DNA from: AWTP1-13 sp963797005
Lineage (GTDB): Bacteria; Pseudomonadota; Alphaproteobacteria; Rhizobiales; Hyphomicrobiaceae
Reading direction: 5' to 3'
Assembly (NCBI GenBank): GCA_963797005.1
Contig: CAWCOF010000017.1
Span: forward strand, 89,148-153,147
Length of the DNA stretch: 64,000 nt
The notes beneath the pieces are model-generated. The model did no database searches. It saw only the letters and a program-made list of their open reading frames with translations, and was not told the DNA's origin. A program made the translations under genes and the position numbers. Below are positions 9,340-18,368 of the stretch, in pieces. Each line of letters begins with the position of its first letter. Position 1 is the first letter of the stretch.

Positions 9340-9571
9340 CGTGCTTTCACCCCTTCGACGCGGCCGGCGCGGTGCAAGCTCCGTGCGAGTATCGCCGGCT
9401 CCGCCGAGGCTCATCAGATAGCGTTAAAGCTGCCCCGTCTTCCCGCACCGGGGCGCGACAAGCCACGTCACGCATTTACGCTGTCGACGGCTCGCAAGCG
9501 CCGCGCCGCCGCAGCGTGCCATTTGGGCACGCATCTTGAAGCGCGCCGCCCGACATCAGGAGGCGGCGGTA

Positions 9572-10336
9572 TTGGTTACCAACAGCGAGCTCGTGTCGAG
9601 CCGGACGATCTCCGGCGTCACTGTCCGATCGGGCGCGCCCGCCGACTGCGTTGCGGCGATCGACGACGAGGTCGCTGAGCGCCGCGTGCGGCTCGGCTTC
9701 GTCAACAGCTTCACGGCCTACCTGCTGGCGCGCAGTGCCGCATACCGGGGAGACGTGCGCGACTTCCTGCTGCTCAACGACGGGGTCGGGCTCGACATCG
9801 TCAGCCTGGCCCGGCACGGCAGCCGCTTCCCCTTCAACCTGAACGGCACCGACTTCACGCCCCTCTACCTGCGCACGACGCGCCACCGCTATCGCATCTA
9901 CCTCCTGGGCGGCAGGCCGGGCGTGGCCGAGAAGGCCGCCGCGGCGCTACGCGAAATTGCGCCTCGGCACGCCTACGTCGGCGTCCGCCACGGCTATTTC
10001 TCCGAAGCACAGAACGACGACGTGGTCGCCGACATCAGGGCTAAGCGCGCCGATCTCGTCATCGTAGCGCTCGGCAACCCGCGCCAGGAGACGTGGATCG
10101 CCGAGAACCTGGACATGACCGGCGCGCGACTGGCGATCGGCGTCGGCGCGCTGCTCGATTTCCTGGCCGGCGCGGTACCGCGCGCGCCGCTCTGGATGCG
10201 GCGCCTGCACCTCGAGTGGCTCTATCGGATGTTGCTGGAGCCCGGTCGGCTGTGGAAGCGGTATGTGGTGTTCACGCCGCTGCTGATCGTGCGGGCGCTG
10301 GGCGAGCGCGTGCGCGCACCGGAGCCTCAGCTGTAA
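9572..10336 (+). CDS. WecG/TagA/CpsF-family glycosyltransferase
   Basis: The product, 254 residues from TTG 9572, belongs to the GT26 family that adds a sugar (often N-acetylmannosamine or a related acid) to a lipid-linked intermediate at the cytoplasmic face. Visible family marks are LNDGVGLDIV, the LLGGRPGVAEKAA segment, DLVIVALGNPRQE (the hallmark NPRQE) and AIGVGALLDFLAG. An AGGAGG eight bases before TTG 9572 makes that start more likely than the TTG at 9536. A C-terminal basic amphipathic stretch (WMRRLHLEWLYRMLLEPGRLWKRY) is the usual membrane-association element. It is divergent from the Wzc-like gene and convergent with the tandem GT2 gene, with a nine-base overlap of coding ends. Confidence 0.92.
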   Translation: MVTNSELVSSRTISGVTVRSGAPADCVAAIDDEVAERRVRLGFVNSFTAYLLARSAAYRGDVRDFLLLNDGVGLDIVSLARHGSRFPFNLNGTDFTPLYLRTTRHRYRIYLLGGRPGVAEKAAAALREIAPRHAYVGVRHGYFSEAQNDDVVADIRAKRADLVIVALGNPRQETWIAENLDMTGARLAIGVGALLDFLAGAVPRAPLWMRRLHLEWLYRMLLEPGRLWKRYVVFTPLLIVRALGERVRAPEPQL

Positions 10337-12222
10337 CCGTGGCGCCAGCGCTCGCGCTGGTCCCAGATCCGCCGCCAGGTCGCGGCCTCCTCGGTCAGGT
10401 GCGAGCGCCGCAGAACCCACCCCGTAAAGCTGAGCGCAACAGCGCGCGTCAGCGGCCAAAGCGACAGCAAGGTCAACCCCAAGCGCCCGGTCCGGATCGG
10501 CCAATGGCGCTTGATCAGCGCGGCCTTGCCGGCCAGCAGCTTGACCATCATCTCCGAGCGAATCCCTTCCGACGCGCCGCCGTAGTGGATGATGGTGGCG
10601 TCGGGCGTCACCGCCGGCCGCGCCCCGAGCTTCGCCGCGCGCAGGCACAGATCGGCTTCCTCGCCGTACATGAAGAAGCGCGCGTCGAAACCCGAGAGCT
10701 GTTCCCAGAAGCCGCGCTCGATCAGCAGGAAGCAGCCCGTCACGATGTCGACCTCGCGCATCGTGGCGCGGTCCCAGCGCCCGTAGGACTCCGAGTTGAA
10801 GAGCTGGCTGCGGGGGAGGAGGCCCGACAGCCCCGTGGTGCGGCAGAAGACGTTCCACAGCGACATGCGCCGCCAGCACGAGGTGGGGTTGAGCGAGCGG
10901 TCCCCATAGAGCGTCCGGCCGCCCCAGATCTTCGCCTGCGGCCGCTCGGCGGCAAACGCAACGAGACGCTCGATCGCGCGGCCGATGACCACCGTGTCCG
11001 GATTGAGCAGCAGGATGTACCGCCCCTTCGCCTCCTCAGCAGCGATGTTGTTGGCGCGCGCAAACCCGACGTTCCCGTCGAGCGCGATCAGCCGCACATC
11101 GGGAAACTCTCGCGCGATCGCCTCGGCGGACCCGTCGCCGGACGCATTGTCGACGACAAGGATCTCGTGGGGGAGGTGCGCCGTCTCGCGCGCGACGGAG
11201 CGCAGGCATTCCAGCGTGAGGGCGCGCGTGCGGTAGCTCACCACGATGATGCTCACCAGCGGGCCCTCGCCCGCCCGTGCCGCCACGGAGAAGGTCTCCG
11301 TCGCGGCCGGTTCGGCGCGGCCGTAGGTGAGCTTCCAGAAGGGCCGCATCCACAGCACCTTGCCGGCCCCGCCGGCAGCCTTGAGCCGATAGAGTGCGGC
11401 GCGCTCCGGCCGGTGGCGGGCGAGCACGAGCCCGGCAAGTCCGTAGCCCACGAGCTGCATGAGCCCCACACCCATCCAGGCAACGCCTTCGAGCGCGCGC
11501 CAGCCGGAGGCACGGAAGCGGATGAGCGACCGCACCTGCCCGTTCCTGAACTGGCGGGTGGCAAGGGAGGCGAGCGACGTGCGCTCTTGCGGCACGTGCT
11601 CCTCGACGAGGGCGTCGGCCGCCCAGGTCAGAGGAACGCCGCGGTCGACCAGCGACATCAGGAAGTTGCTGTCCTCGCCGCCGAGGCGGCTCAGGCTCGT
11701 ATCGAAGGCCGTCTCGGGATCGAGACAGGCCGCCTTGTCAAACAGGGAATTGCCGGTGCCGAGATAGGCGTGCCAGGCGCTGACGTCGGCGCCGTCGGTC
11801 ATCGCGAGCTGGCGCGTGAACAGGCGCGTGGCCGCCTGCGCGCTCGCCGGCTGCGCCTCGAACGCGGCCCGGATCGGGCCGAACACGGCGACCGCGCCGC
11901 GACGAGCGTGGGCCAGCAGCGCCGCGGCCCAGCCGCGTGAGGCCTCCTCGTCGTCGTCCAGAAAGGCAACATATTCGCCGCGCGCCGCGCGCACGCCCGC
12001 GTTGCGCGCCTCCGAGACGCCGGGCGTGGCCGCGTGCACCCAGCGCAGCCGCTCGTCGGCAAAGGCTTCGACCAGGTCGCGCATGCTGCCCGCCGGCGTG
12101 TTGTCCACGACGACGATCTCGCAGGCGACCTCGGCCGGCAGATCCTGCGCAAGGCAGCTCTCGATGGCGCCCGCGAGCAGGCGCCGTCGGCCGCCGGTTG
12201 GTATGACGATACTCAGCAACAT
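10327..12222 (-). CDS. Bifunctional protein with two GT2 glycosyltransferase domains
   Basis: The 631-residue protein contains two complete family-2 glycosyltransferase domains. The first starts at residue 1 (MLLSIVIPTGGRR), with VVDNTPAGS and FLDDDEEA as the nucleotide-sugar Asp motif. The second starts near residue 325 (VSIIVVSYRTRAL), with VVDNASGDGS, GNVGFARANNIA and LLLNPDTVVIG, and later the acceptor-site region GFDARFFMYGEEADLCLR. The second domain is rhamnosyltransferase-like in its GNVGFARANN and FFMYGEEADL motifs. A two-domain protein could add two sugars in succession to the repeat unit. ATG 12222 is chosen because it begins the first domain; the frame is open for another 45 codons upstream without conserved content. 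Confidence 0.88.
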   Translation of the reverse strand: MLLSIVIPTGGRRRLLAGAIESCLAQDLPAEVACEIVVVDNTPAGSMRDLVEAFADERLRWVHAATPGVSEARNAGVRAARGEYVAFLDDDEEASRGWAAALLAHARRGAVAVFGPIRAAFEAQPASAQAATRLFTRQLAMTDGADVSAWHAYLGTGNSLFDKAACLDPETAFDTSLSRLGGEDSNFLMSLVDRGVPLTWAADALVEEHVPQERTSLASLATRQFRNGQVRSLIRFRASGWRALEGVAWMGVGLMQLVGYGLAGLVLARHRPERAALYRLKAAGGAGKVLWMRPFWKLTYGRAEPAATETFSVAARAGEGPLVSIIVVSYRTRALTLECLRSVARETAHLPHEILVVDNASGDGSAEAIAREFPDVRLIALDGNVGFARANNIAAEEAKGRYILLLNPDTVVIGRAIERLVAFAAERPQAKIWGGRTLYGDRSLNPTSCWRRMSLWNVFCRTTGLSGLLPRSQLFNSESYGRWDRATMREVDIVTGCFLLIERGFWEQLSGFDARFFMYGEEADLCLRAAKLGARPAVTPDATIIHYGGASEGIRSEMMVKLLAGKAALIKRHWPIRTGRLGLTLLSLWPLTRAVALSFTGWVLRRSHLTEEAATWRRIWDQRERWRHGYS

Positions 12223-12422
12223 CTCGATTTGACGCGCCCCGATGGTGGCGCGAGCCCAGCACAAGCCGCGCCACTTGGGGCCCTTGTCGCCGAGCATGGC
12301 CCGCCGGTGCCAGATTGTGGTGAACCGGCCGGGGAGAATCGGGCAAAGCGTTAACAAATCCCTAACTCGGCTCTGTCGCGAGGATGTCGACCACCCGGGA
12401 AGCGTGCAGCTAGCTCGACCTG

Positions 12423-12528
12423 CTCCCCTCCCCCTTGCGGGGAGGGGTCGGGGGTGGGGGTGGCGGTAAATAGCTTGGTCGCGCTCGTGGCTTCACCCCA
12501 CCCCTAACCCCTCCGTGAAGGGGAGGGG
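12423..12528. repeat. Long imperfect inverted repeat (GC-rich intergenic palindrome)
   Basis: A left arm of C-run then G-run sequence (CTCCCCTCCCCCTTGCGGGG and onwards) is mirrored by a right arm (CACCCCTAACCCCTCC then GGGGAGGGG). Each arm is itself a small hairpin. Elements of this kind are frequent between genes in many alphaproteobacterial genomes. It lies between the leftward GT2 gene and the rightward Wzy-like gene, upstream of both. Confidence 0.75.
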
Positions 12529-12625
12529 AATTTGGCGCTGCAACTGTCGTGATCCGGCACGATCCTCGCACTGGTCCAGGTCAAATCGAGCAGGCGTTGC
12601 CGAACAAGACGGAGTGCATGAACCG

Positions 12626-14017
12626 ATGGGCGTGATGGCGCAGCGTCTCTCCGCCCCCCGCGTGGTGCTTGCGGGTCCGCGCGTCGTGCCCGACCGGGCC
12701 TTCGGCGGCGCGGTCCTGCTTTACCTTGTCGCGGTCGCGTTCCCCTCGGAGCTGGCGGTGAACCTGGCCGGCCTCGCCCTGACGCCGGTGCGGGTCGCGT
12801 TGCTGATCCTCCTCGTTCCGGCCGTCATGCGGTTGCTGGCGGACAAGGACTTCCGCCCGCAGGCCTTCGACTATCTTCTGCTGCTGGGCCTGGCATGGCT
12901 CGTCCTCGCTCTCAGCGTCAACAACGGGCCGGCGAAGGGCATCCAGTACGGCGGATCGCTGGCGCTGGAGGCGCTCGGCGGCTACCTCATCGCGCGCGCC
13001 TACATCCGCAGCTACCGGCAGTTTGCCCGCACGGTTGCGCTCTACTTCCTGCTCGTGCTGATCGTCGCCGCCATTGCCATCCCTGAGACCTTCTTCGGCT
13101 TGCGCTTCGTCCACCCGCTTGCGTCGCTCCTGACCGGCGTGGTGCCCCACGACATACCCGAGGCGGGACGCCTTGGGCTCGAGCGCGCCACGTCCACGTT
13201 CGACCATCCCATCCTCTACGGCGTGTTCTGCGCGACGAGCTTCGGCCTCGTCTGGTACGTGTGGCAGTCGCGGCGCGACATCTGGATCAGGCTCGCGGCG
13301 ATAACCTTTGCCACCTTCTGCGCGGTCTCGTCGGCGGCACTGCTGGCGATTGCCGTCGCGGTCGCGCTCATCGTCTGGGAGCGTTGGACGCGGCCCTTCA
13401 AACAGCGCGTGGCGATCACGCTGACAATCCTGGCTGCCGTCTACGCCGTCCTGGAGCTCGCCTCCAACCGCAGCGTGGTCGAGGTTCTGACCGGCTTCGT
13501 CGCACTGGACCCCTGGACCGCCTACTACCGGGTACTGATCTGGGAGAACGCCTTCGTCGATCTGGCCCGCAGCCCACTCTTCGGCGCCGCGCTCAATGCC
13601 TGGACGCACCCGCAATGGATGACCGCCTCGGTCGACAGCTTCTGGCTGGTCATGGCGCTGTCGGCGGGCCTGCCGGCGGTTGCCATGATCGCCGGCATGA
13701 TCCTCATGATGCTGCGGCGGGTGCATCGGTCGCCGGCAACCAGCGAGAGCAAGGAGCGCTGGGCGGCGCGCCTCGGCTGGACCGTGGCCGTGCTGGCGCT
13801 GTGCCTGCAGGCCTTCACCGTGCACTACTGGGGTTCGATGAATTCCTTCTTCTTCTTCATCCTGGGCATGGGCGCCTGGATGACGGACACCACTGGCGAC
13901 TTGAAGGCACCGGCGAAGCGGCTCGACGACAACCTTCGTTCCACGCCGCTCTTCCCGAGCCGCGGTGCCATCCTGCACCGCACGCCAAGACCGATAGGCG
14001 CAAGCCACCAAGCCTAA
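12626..14017 (+). CDS. O-antigen ligase / Wzy-like polysaccharide polymerase
   Basis: The 463-residue product is very hydrophobic with about ten to twelve predicted membrane segments and a large loop between residues 170 and 210 (FVHPLASLLTGVVPHDIPE, RATSTFDHPILYG). The pattern RATSTFDHP followed by membrane helices and later RVLIWENAFVDLARSPLFG fits the Wzy_C / O-antigen ligase superfamily, which polymerises or ligates lipid-linked glycans at the periplasmic face. ATG 12626 has GGAG upstream; ATG 12635 is an alternative. In this locus polymerase is more likely than lipid A ligase because the initiating transferase and Wzc/Wza-like genes surround it. Sequence alone does not separate the two functions. 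Confidence 0.82.
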   Translation: MGVMAQRLSAPRVVLAGPRVVPDRAFGGAVLLYLVAVAFPSELAVNLAGLALTPVRVALLILLVPAVMRLLADKDFRPQAFDYLLLLGLAWLVLALSVNNGPAKGIQYGGSLALEALGGYLIARAYIRSYRQFARTVALYFLLVLIVAAIAIPETFFGLRFVHPLASLLTGVVPHDIPEAGRLGLERATSTFDHPILYGVFCATSFGLVWYVWQSRRDIWIRLAAITFATFCAVSSAALLAIAVAVALIVWERWTRPFKQRVAITLTILAAVYAVLELASNRSVVEVLTGFVALDPWTAYYRVLIWENAFVDLARSPLFGAALNAWTHPQWMTASVDSFWLVMALSAGLPAVAMIAGMILMMLRRVHRSPATSESKERWAARLGWTVAVLALCLQAFTVHYWGSMNSFFFFILGMGAWMTDTTGDLKAPAKRLDDNLRSTPLFPSRGAILHRTPRPIGASHQA

Positions 14018-14037
14018 CCGTCACATCGCTTGGAATT

Positions 14038-14170
14038 GTTATCCCGGCCGGAGCGCGCATGCGCGGAGAGCCGGGACCCAGGGGCCGCAGCAGCGCCGCT
14101 CTCTTCCCTTGATCCTGAAATTCTCTTGATCCTGGGTCCCGGATATTCGCTCCGCGAATTCCGGGATGAC
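14038..14170. repeat. Palindromic intergenic repeat element
   Basis: GTTATCCCGG at the left end is mirrored by CCGGGATGAC at the right end; inside, GCCGGGACCCAGG is mirrored by CCTGGGTCCCGG. The whole region, about 133 bases, would fold into one long hairpin. It separates the ends of two convergent genes, which is typical of dispersed REP-like elements; other copies should exist elsewhere in the genome. Confidence 0.75.
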
Positions 14171-14308
14171 ACGGCCCACCAACGTCACCCCGTGCAGGCG
14201 CCGCGCTGCAAGTGCGGCCACCGGCGGCACGGGGCCCAGCCACGTGTCCGCTTGCGCCCGCGCGGTTGTGCCTGTTGTTACGCTCAGCCGCCCGGAGTGC
14301 CGCCAACC

Positions 14309-15697
14309 TCAGGCGTAGCGGCGGAACACGACCTTGGATGGCCGGCCCACCAAGTGCCGCTCGAAGCCGTCCTCCAGCGCGCGGGCGTAGACACCGAGCG
14401 CGCCGTCGAAGGCCTCGACTGTGCGGTCGATATCGGCGTTGGTGTGCGTGTAGCCCACCACCAGCGACGGCGCCAGCACGCCGCGCCTGATGATCTCCTG
14501 GAGGAACAGGCTGCGGAAGCCCTGGCTCGGCTTGCCGTCCGCATCGCGCGTGGCATAGACGAGACAGGAGGCGCGCCCGTCGACGGAGACGAAGGTGTCC
14601 AGGCCATGCCGGCGGATCGCCTGTGTCACCCCGGCCCTGAGCCGCTCGCCCTGGGCGTGCAGATGCTCGATCACGGGCTCGGTCTCGTAGACGCGCATGT
14701 TGGCAAGCGCGGCGGCAAGCTCGTGCGTCTCGGCGCCATGCGTGGTCGACAGCAGGAACACGCGCTCACGGTCGTGGTCGAGCCCGCCCAGCCGCATGAA
14801 TTCGCGCCGCCCCGCAAGTGCGGAGACCGAGAAGCCGTTGCCGAGCGCCTTGCCGAAGCAGGAGAGATCCGGCGTGATGTCATAGACCTTCTGCGCGCCT
14901 CCGTTGTGCCAGCGGAAGCCGGTAATCATCTCGTCCAGGATAAAGAGCGCGCCGTTCTCGTGGCACAGCCGCTTCGTCTCGTGCAGGAAGTGGTTCTTGG
15001 GGTCGGAGCCCTTGGCCGGCTCCAGGATCAGGGCGGCAATGGCGCCCGGATGCGCGGCAAACAGCGCCCGCACGCTTTCGATATCGTTGTAGCGGAAGGT
15101 CAGCGTCAGCTTGCGCACGGCCTCGGGAATGCCGGCGTTCATGGGCGAGGTGCCGATGAACCAGTCGTGCGTGGAAAAGAACGGGTGGTCGCCGCAGTAG
15201 GCGACGAGATCCCGCCCCGTCACCGCCCGTGCCAGCCGCAGGGCCTCGGTGGTGGCGGTCGAGCCGTCCTTGCAGAACTTGACCATCTCCGCATCGACCA
15301 GGCGCAGGAACTGCTCGGCGCACTCGAGCTCGATGGGCGAGGGCCTGGTGAAATTGCACCCCATGGCGAGCTCGCGCCTGACCGCCTCGACCACCGCCGG
15401 ATAGGCATGGCCCAGCCCGACCGCCCGGTTGCCCATGCCGTATTCGATGTACTCGTTGCCGTCGACGTCCCAGACATGACAGCCGCGCCCGCGGGCGATG
15501 AAGCCCGGCGCCAGCACCGGGTACTGGTCGTCACCCTTGGCATAGGTGTGGGCGCCGCCCGGGATCAGGGCGTGCGCCTTCGGTCGCAGGTAGTCCGAAA
15601 CGGCAAAGCGGCTTGGCTTGGCGCGGGTTGACGCAGGCTCCTCGGCCCATACTTGTTCCTGAGGTGCCAGATCGAAGGGCGTGTCCATGTGTTCCAT
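14309..15697 (-). CDS. Class III PLP aminotransferase (glutamate-1-semialdehyde aminomutase-like)
   Basis: The 462-residue protein belongs to fold-type I PLP enzymes of the GSA aminomutase/class III aminotransferase group. It shows the entry motif LIPGGAHTYAKGDD, the cofactor-binding region KFCKDGSTATTEALRLAR, the Asp pair ILDEMITGFRW, and the Schiff-base Lys in CFGKALGNGFSVSALAG. True HemL proteins are near 430 residues; this one differs in many positions and is next to a nucleotide-sugar epimerase and glycan genes, so I infer amino-sugar formation for the polysaccharide rather than tetrapyrrole synthesis. ATG 15688 is an alternative start with GGGGA nine bases upstream. It is transcribed divergently from the epimerase across 282 bases. 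Confidence 0.85.
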   Translation of the reverse strand: MEHMDTPFDLAPQEQVWAEEPASTRAKPSRFAVSDYLRPKAHALIPGGAHTYAKGDDQYPVLAPGFIARGRGCHVWDVDGNEYIEYGMGNRAVGLGHAYPAVVEAVRRELAMGCNFTRPSPIELECAEQFLRLVDAEMVKFCKDGSTATTEALRLARAVTGRDLVAYCGDHPFFSTHDWFIGTSPMNAGIPEAVRKLTLTFRYNDIESVRALFAAHPGAIAALILEPAKGSDPKNHFLHETKRLCHENGALFILDEMITGFRWHNGGAQKVYDITPDLSCFGKALGNGFSVSALAGRREFMRLGGLDHDRERVFLLSTTHGAETHELAAALANMRVYETEPVIEHLHAQGERLRAGVTQAIRRHGLDTFVSVDGRASCLVYATRDADGKPSQGFRSLFLQEIIRRGVLAPSLVVGYTHTNADIDRTVEAFDGALGVYARALEDGFERHLVGRPSKVVFRRYA

Positions 15698-15979
15698 CCC
15701 CGCTCGCGATTGTGCTCGGCCTCCTTCTCTGCAAGTGCCGGGCGAGGTGCCGGCGCATCGGTGCCTGCATCGCCGGGCAGGGTTAAGCGTCGTCTGCCTG
15801 CGGGGCTGCCCTGCATAAATCGGGCGTAAACAACGCGCTCTGCGTCAAAACGCTAAACCTCTGGAGCTGAACGCGCTTTATGATGTCTGCCTGGGCATGC
15901 GACTTGCACAGCGGGGACGGGCAGCCGGTCCGCACTTGGGTGTCGGCGGATACATGGCGTGAGTTGGGGAGATCGAGGT

Positions 15980-17029
15980 ATGCGCGTTCTGGTGACCGGA
16001 CACAACGGTTACATCGGCACGGTCATGACACCCATGCTGCTCGAGGCGGGCCATGAGGTGGTCGGCTACGACAGCGATCTCTACAAGCGCTGCACCTTCC
16101 CCGCCGGCGGGCCCATCGCCAACGTGCCAAATATCGTCAAGGACACCCGCGACATCGCGCCTGAGGACCTCGAGGGCTTCGACGCGGTGATCCACTTGGC
16201 CGCGCTTTCCAACGATCCCCTGGGCAACCTCAATCCGGGCAACACCTACGAGGTCAACCACGCCGCCGTCATCCAGGCCGCCGTCGCGGCCAAGGCCGCG
16301 GGGGTAGCGAGGTTCCTGTTCGCATCCTCGTGCAGCAACTACGGGTCTGCCGGCGACGACATGCTCGATGAGACCGCGCCGCTCGCTCCCGTCACGCCCT
16401 ACGGCGCCGCCAAGGTGAAGGCGGAGCAGGAGCTGGCGCAATTGGCGGACGCGACCTTCGCGCCGGTCATTCTGAGACCCGCCACCGCCTACGGCGTCTC
16501 GCCGCGCATGCGCTTCGACATCGTGCTCAACAACCTCGTCGCCTGGGCGGTGACGACGGGCAAGATCCACTTGAAGTCCGACGGCTCGCCCTGGCGGCCG
16601 ATCGTGCACATCGAGGACATTTCGCGCGCCTTCCTCGCCGCACTCGAAGCACCGGTCGCCGCGGTGGCAAACGAGGCCTTCAACGTCGGCCAGACCGCGC
16701 ACAACTATCGCATTCGCGAGCTCGCCGAGATCGTCGGCGAGGTCGTTCCCGGCTGCAGCATCGAATTCGCCAAGGACGCCGGCCCCGACACGCGCAACTA
16801 TCGCGTCAACTGCGACAAGATCCGCCGCGTGCTGCCCGCCTTCCAGCCGCAATGGGATGCGCGCAAGGGTGCCGAGCAGCTCTACGCGACCTACCGCGAC
16901 AGCGGCCTCAAGCTCGAAGAGTTCGAAGGCCCGCGCTACCAGCGCATCGGCCACATCAAGAAGCTCCTGGCCGAGGGCCTGCTGGAACCGAGCCTGCGCC
17001 CCGTCGTCCCCTCGACCGCGGTCGCCTGA
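15980..17029 (+). CDS. NAD-dependent epimerase/dehydratase (extended SDR, nucleotide-sugar type)
   Basis: The 349-residue enzyme has the N-terminal NAD-binding GHNGYIG (residues 7-13), the structural VIHLAALS segment, the active-site Ser/Tyr/Lys arrangement (SSCSNYG, then YGAAK near residue 140) and the C-terminal substrate-binding part with RPIVHIEDISRAF and FNVGQ. Such enzymes epimerise or dehydrate UDP-, dTDP- or GDP-sugars in the cytoplasm. ATG 15980 is preceded by GGAGATCGAGG. With the divergent aminotransferase it may form a two-step route to an amino sugar (oxidation or dehydration, then amination). The exact substrate is not visible. Confidence 0.9.
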   Translation: MRVLVTGHNGYIGTVMTPMLLEAGHEVVGYDSDLYKRCTFPAGGPIANVPNIVKDTRDIAPEDLEGFDAVIHLAALSNDPLGNLNPGNTYEVNHAAVIQAAVAAKAAGVARFLFASSCSNYGSAGDDMLDETAPLAPVTPYGAAKVKAEQELAQLADATFAPVILRPATAYGVSPRMRFDIVLNNLVAWAVTTGKIHLKSDGSPWRPIVHIEDISRAFLAALEAPVAAVANEAFNVGQTAHNYRIRELAEIVGEVVPGCSIEFAKDAGPDTRNYRVNCDKIRRVLPAFQPQWDARKGAEQLYATYRDSGLKLEEFEGPRYQRIGHIKKLLAEGLLEPSLRPVVPSTAVA

Positions 17030-17068
17030 CGGGACGAGCGCCCGCCCATAGCACTTATTTCCACGCCG

Positions 17069-17866
17069 CTACCACGTGATTGCCAGCTTGGCGCGGGCGG
17101 TGGCATCCGCCGTCGCTTGCGTCAGGCCGAACAGCAGCCCGAACTCCAACGCAAGCTTGGCGCCGCCGCCGATCGCTCCAAGCTTCATGGAGCTGCCGTT
17201 GCCGCTGCGCTCGTGCGACAGGTAAAGAACGGGCCCGATCCGGTGCTCCTGAAAATCCGCTGACGGCGCATTGGCCAGGTCGGGCACCACGCCGTAGCCC
17301 TCCAGCCCGAGCGCAACCCGCTCGCTGATCGTCCGCTTCACCTGCCAGGCGTAGTTGAAATCGATGCCGGGGCTCGACGGATCGAACGCCTTCTGCAGGA
17401 GCGGATTGAGCGTGACGGAAACATCCTTGGCCAGATTGAACGAGACGAGAGGACCGACGGTGAGGACCTCGCCGCCGTCCTTTTGCAGGCCGAAATCGAC
17501 GCCGGCATACCAGGCGAGCCCGATCCCGCCCTTCGACGGATCGACCGCCACCGCCTGTGCCTCGACCCCGGCGTAGCTCGCCTCGAGCCTCTCATGATCC
17601 GGCTGCTCGAAGCCGAGCTTCACGCCGGCCTTGAACCAGGACAGCAACCCGTAGCCATACCCGACCTCGTAGCTTTGCCGGAGAAAGTCGGAGTTCGCGG
17701 GAAACCCGCGCTGCCACGCCGCGCCGAGCGCGACCTCGCTCTCGCCCTTGGTTACCTCCACGCCCTTGATGTCGAAGGTGCCGGCACGCGCCGCGGGCAT
17801 CGTCGACACGAGCACAATCGCCGCCGAGGCGAGCCTTCGACCCAGTGCGCGCTGAAACCAGTTCAT
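17069..17866 (-). CDS. Hypothetical exported protein, probable outer-membrane barrel
   Basis: I do not recognise a named family. The 265-residue protein has a signal peptide (RRLASAAIVLVSTMPAARA) and then alternating strand-like stretches with many aromatic and Gly residues, such as EVALGAAWQRGF, SYEVGYGYGLLSWFKAGVKLGFEQ and GIGLAWYAGVDFGLQ, consistent with an outer-membrane barrel. The last residues are AKLAITW, ending in an aromatic as barrels often do. ATG 17866 has GGAG five bases upstream; a start three in-frame Met earlier is less supported. It converges with the epimerase gene and marks the right edge of the polysaccharide locus. Confidence 0.65.
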   Translation of the reverse strand: MNWFQRALGRRLASAAIVLVSTMPAARAGTFDIKGVEVTKGESEVALGAAWQRGFPANSDFLRQSYEVGYGYGLLSWFKAGVKLGFEQPDHERLEASYAGVEAQAVAVDPSKGGIGLAWYAGVDFGLQKDGGEVLTVGPLVSFNLAKDVSVTLNPLLQKAFDPSSPGIDFNYAWQVKRTISERVALGLEGYGVVPDLANAPSADFQEHRIGPVLYLSHERSGNGSSMKLGAIGGGAKLALEFGLLFGLTQATADATARAKLAITW

Positions 17867-18106
17867 TGCAACTCCGCCCGCCAACAGCTCCTACGTCAGA
17901 CGTATTCTGACGTGCATCTCCCGGCCGTAGTCAACAGCACCCAACCTTGTCTCGACAGGATTGTTGCTCGGAAGCACTACGGGCGCGACGGTCGGAGCGC
18001 GCAACCCGCGCGTGCAGGACCTACCTACAGGACAGCGGACAGCTCTATTCTGCGCATGCAAACCCGTTTACGGGGTGCAAAGAATTGGCGGCTTATCTCC
18101 CCAGGC

Positions 18107-18340
18107 ATGCAGTACGACAATCAGTCTTTGAGAACCTTCGAGAAGCAGTTCGCGCGATGGAAGCTCGCGCAATTTTCGCGGGCGCTGCCCGCGATGCTGC
18201 CGGGCGACGGAGAGTCGGCTGCGATCCGGCGGCACGCACTGGCGATGATCCTTGTCTCTCTCGCTGTCGTCACCGGCCTTGCCGTCGTGCTCCTCCTGCT
18301 CGTGCAAAGCGCGAGCCCGCAAGCCGTGGTCGTGTGGTGA
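18107..18340 (+). CDS. Small single-span membrane protein, hypothetical
   Basis: A possible 77-residue protein starts at ATG 18107. It has a basic amphipathic N-terminal half (FEKQFARWKLAQFSRAL) and one strong membrane segment (AMILVSLAVVTGLAVVLLLLV, about residues 45-66). Nothing identifies a function. It lies next to the end of the leftward kinase gene. The frame continues open upstream, so the start is uncertain. Confidence 0.4.
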   Translation: MQYDNQSLRTFEKQFARWKLAQFSRALPAMLPGDGESAAIRRHALAMILVSLAVVTGLAVVLLLLVQSASPQAVVVW

Positions 18341-18368
18341 TGCCGCCGCGCCGCGCGGCCGGCTCGGC

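Noticed and set aside
14309..15697. HemL for tetrapyrrole synthesis
   Set aside because: The protein is longer and its context is polysaccharide synthesis next to a sugar epimerase; only the broader family is supported.
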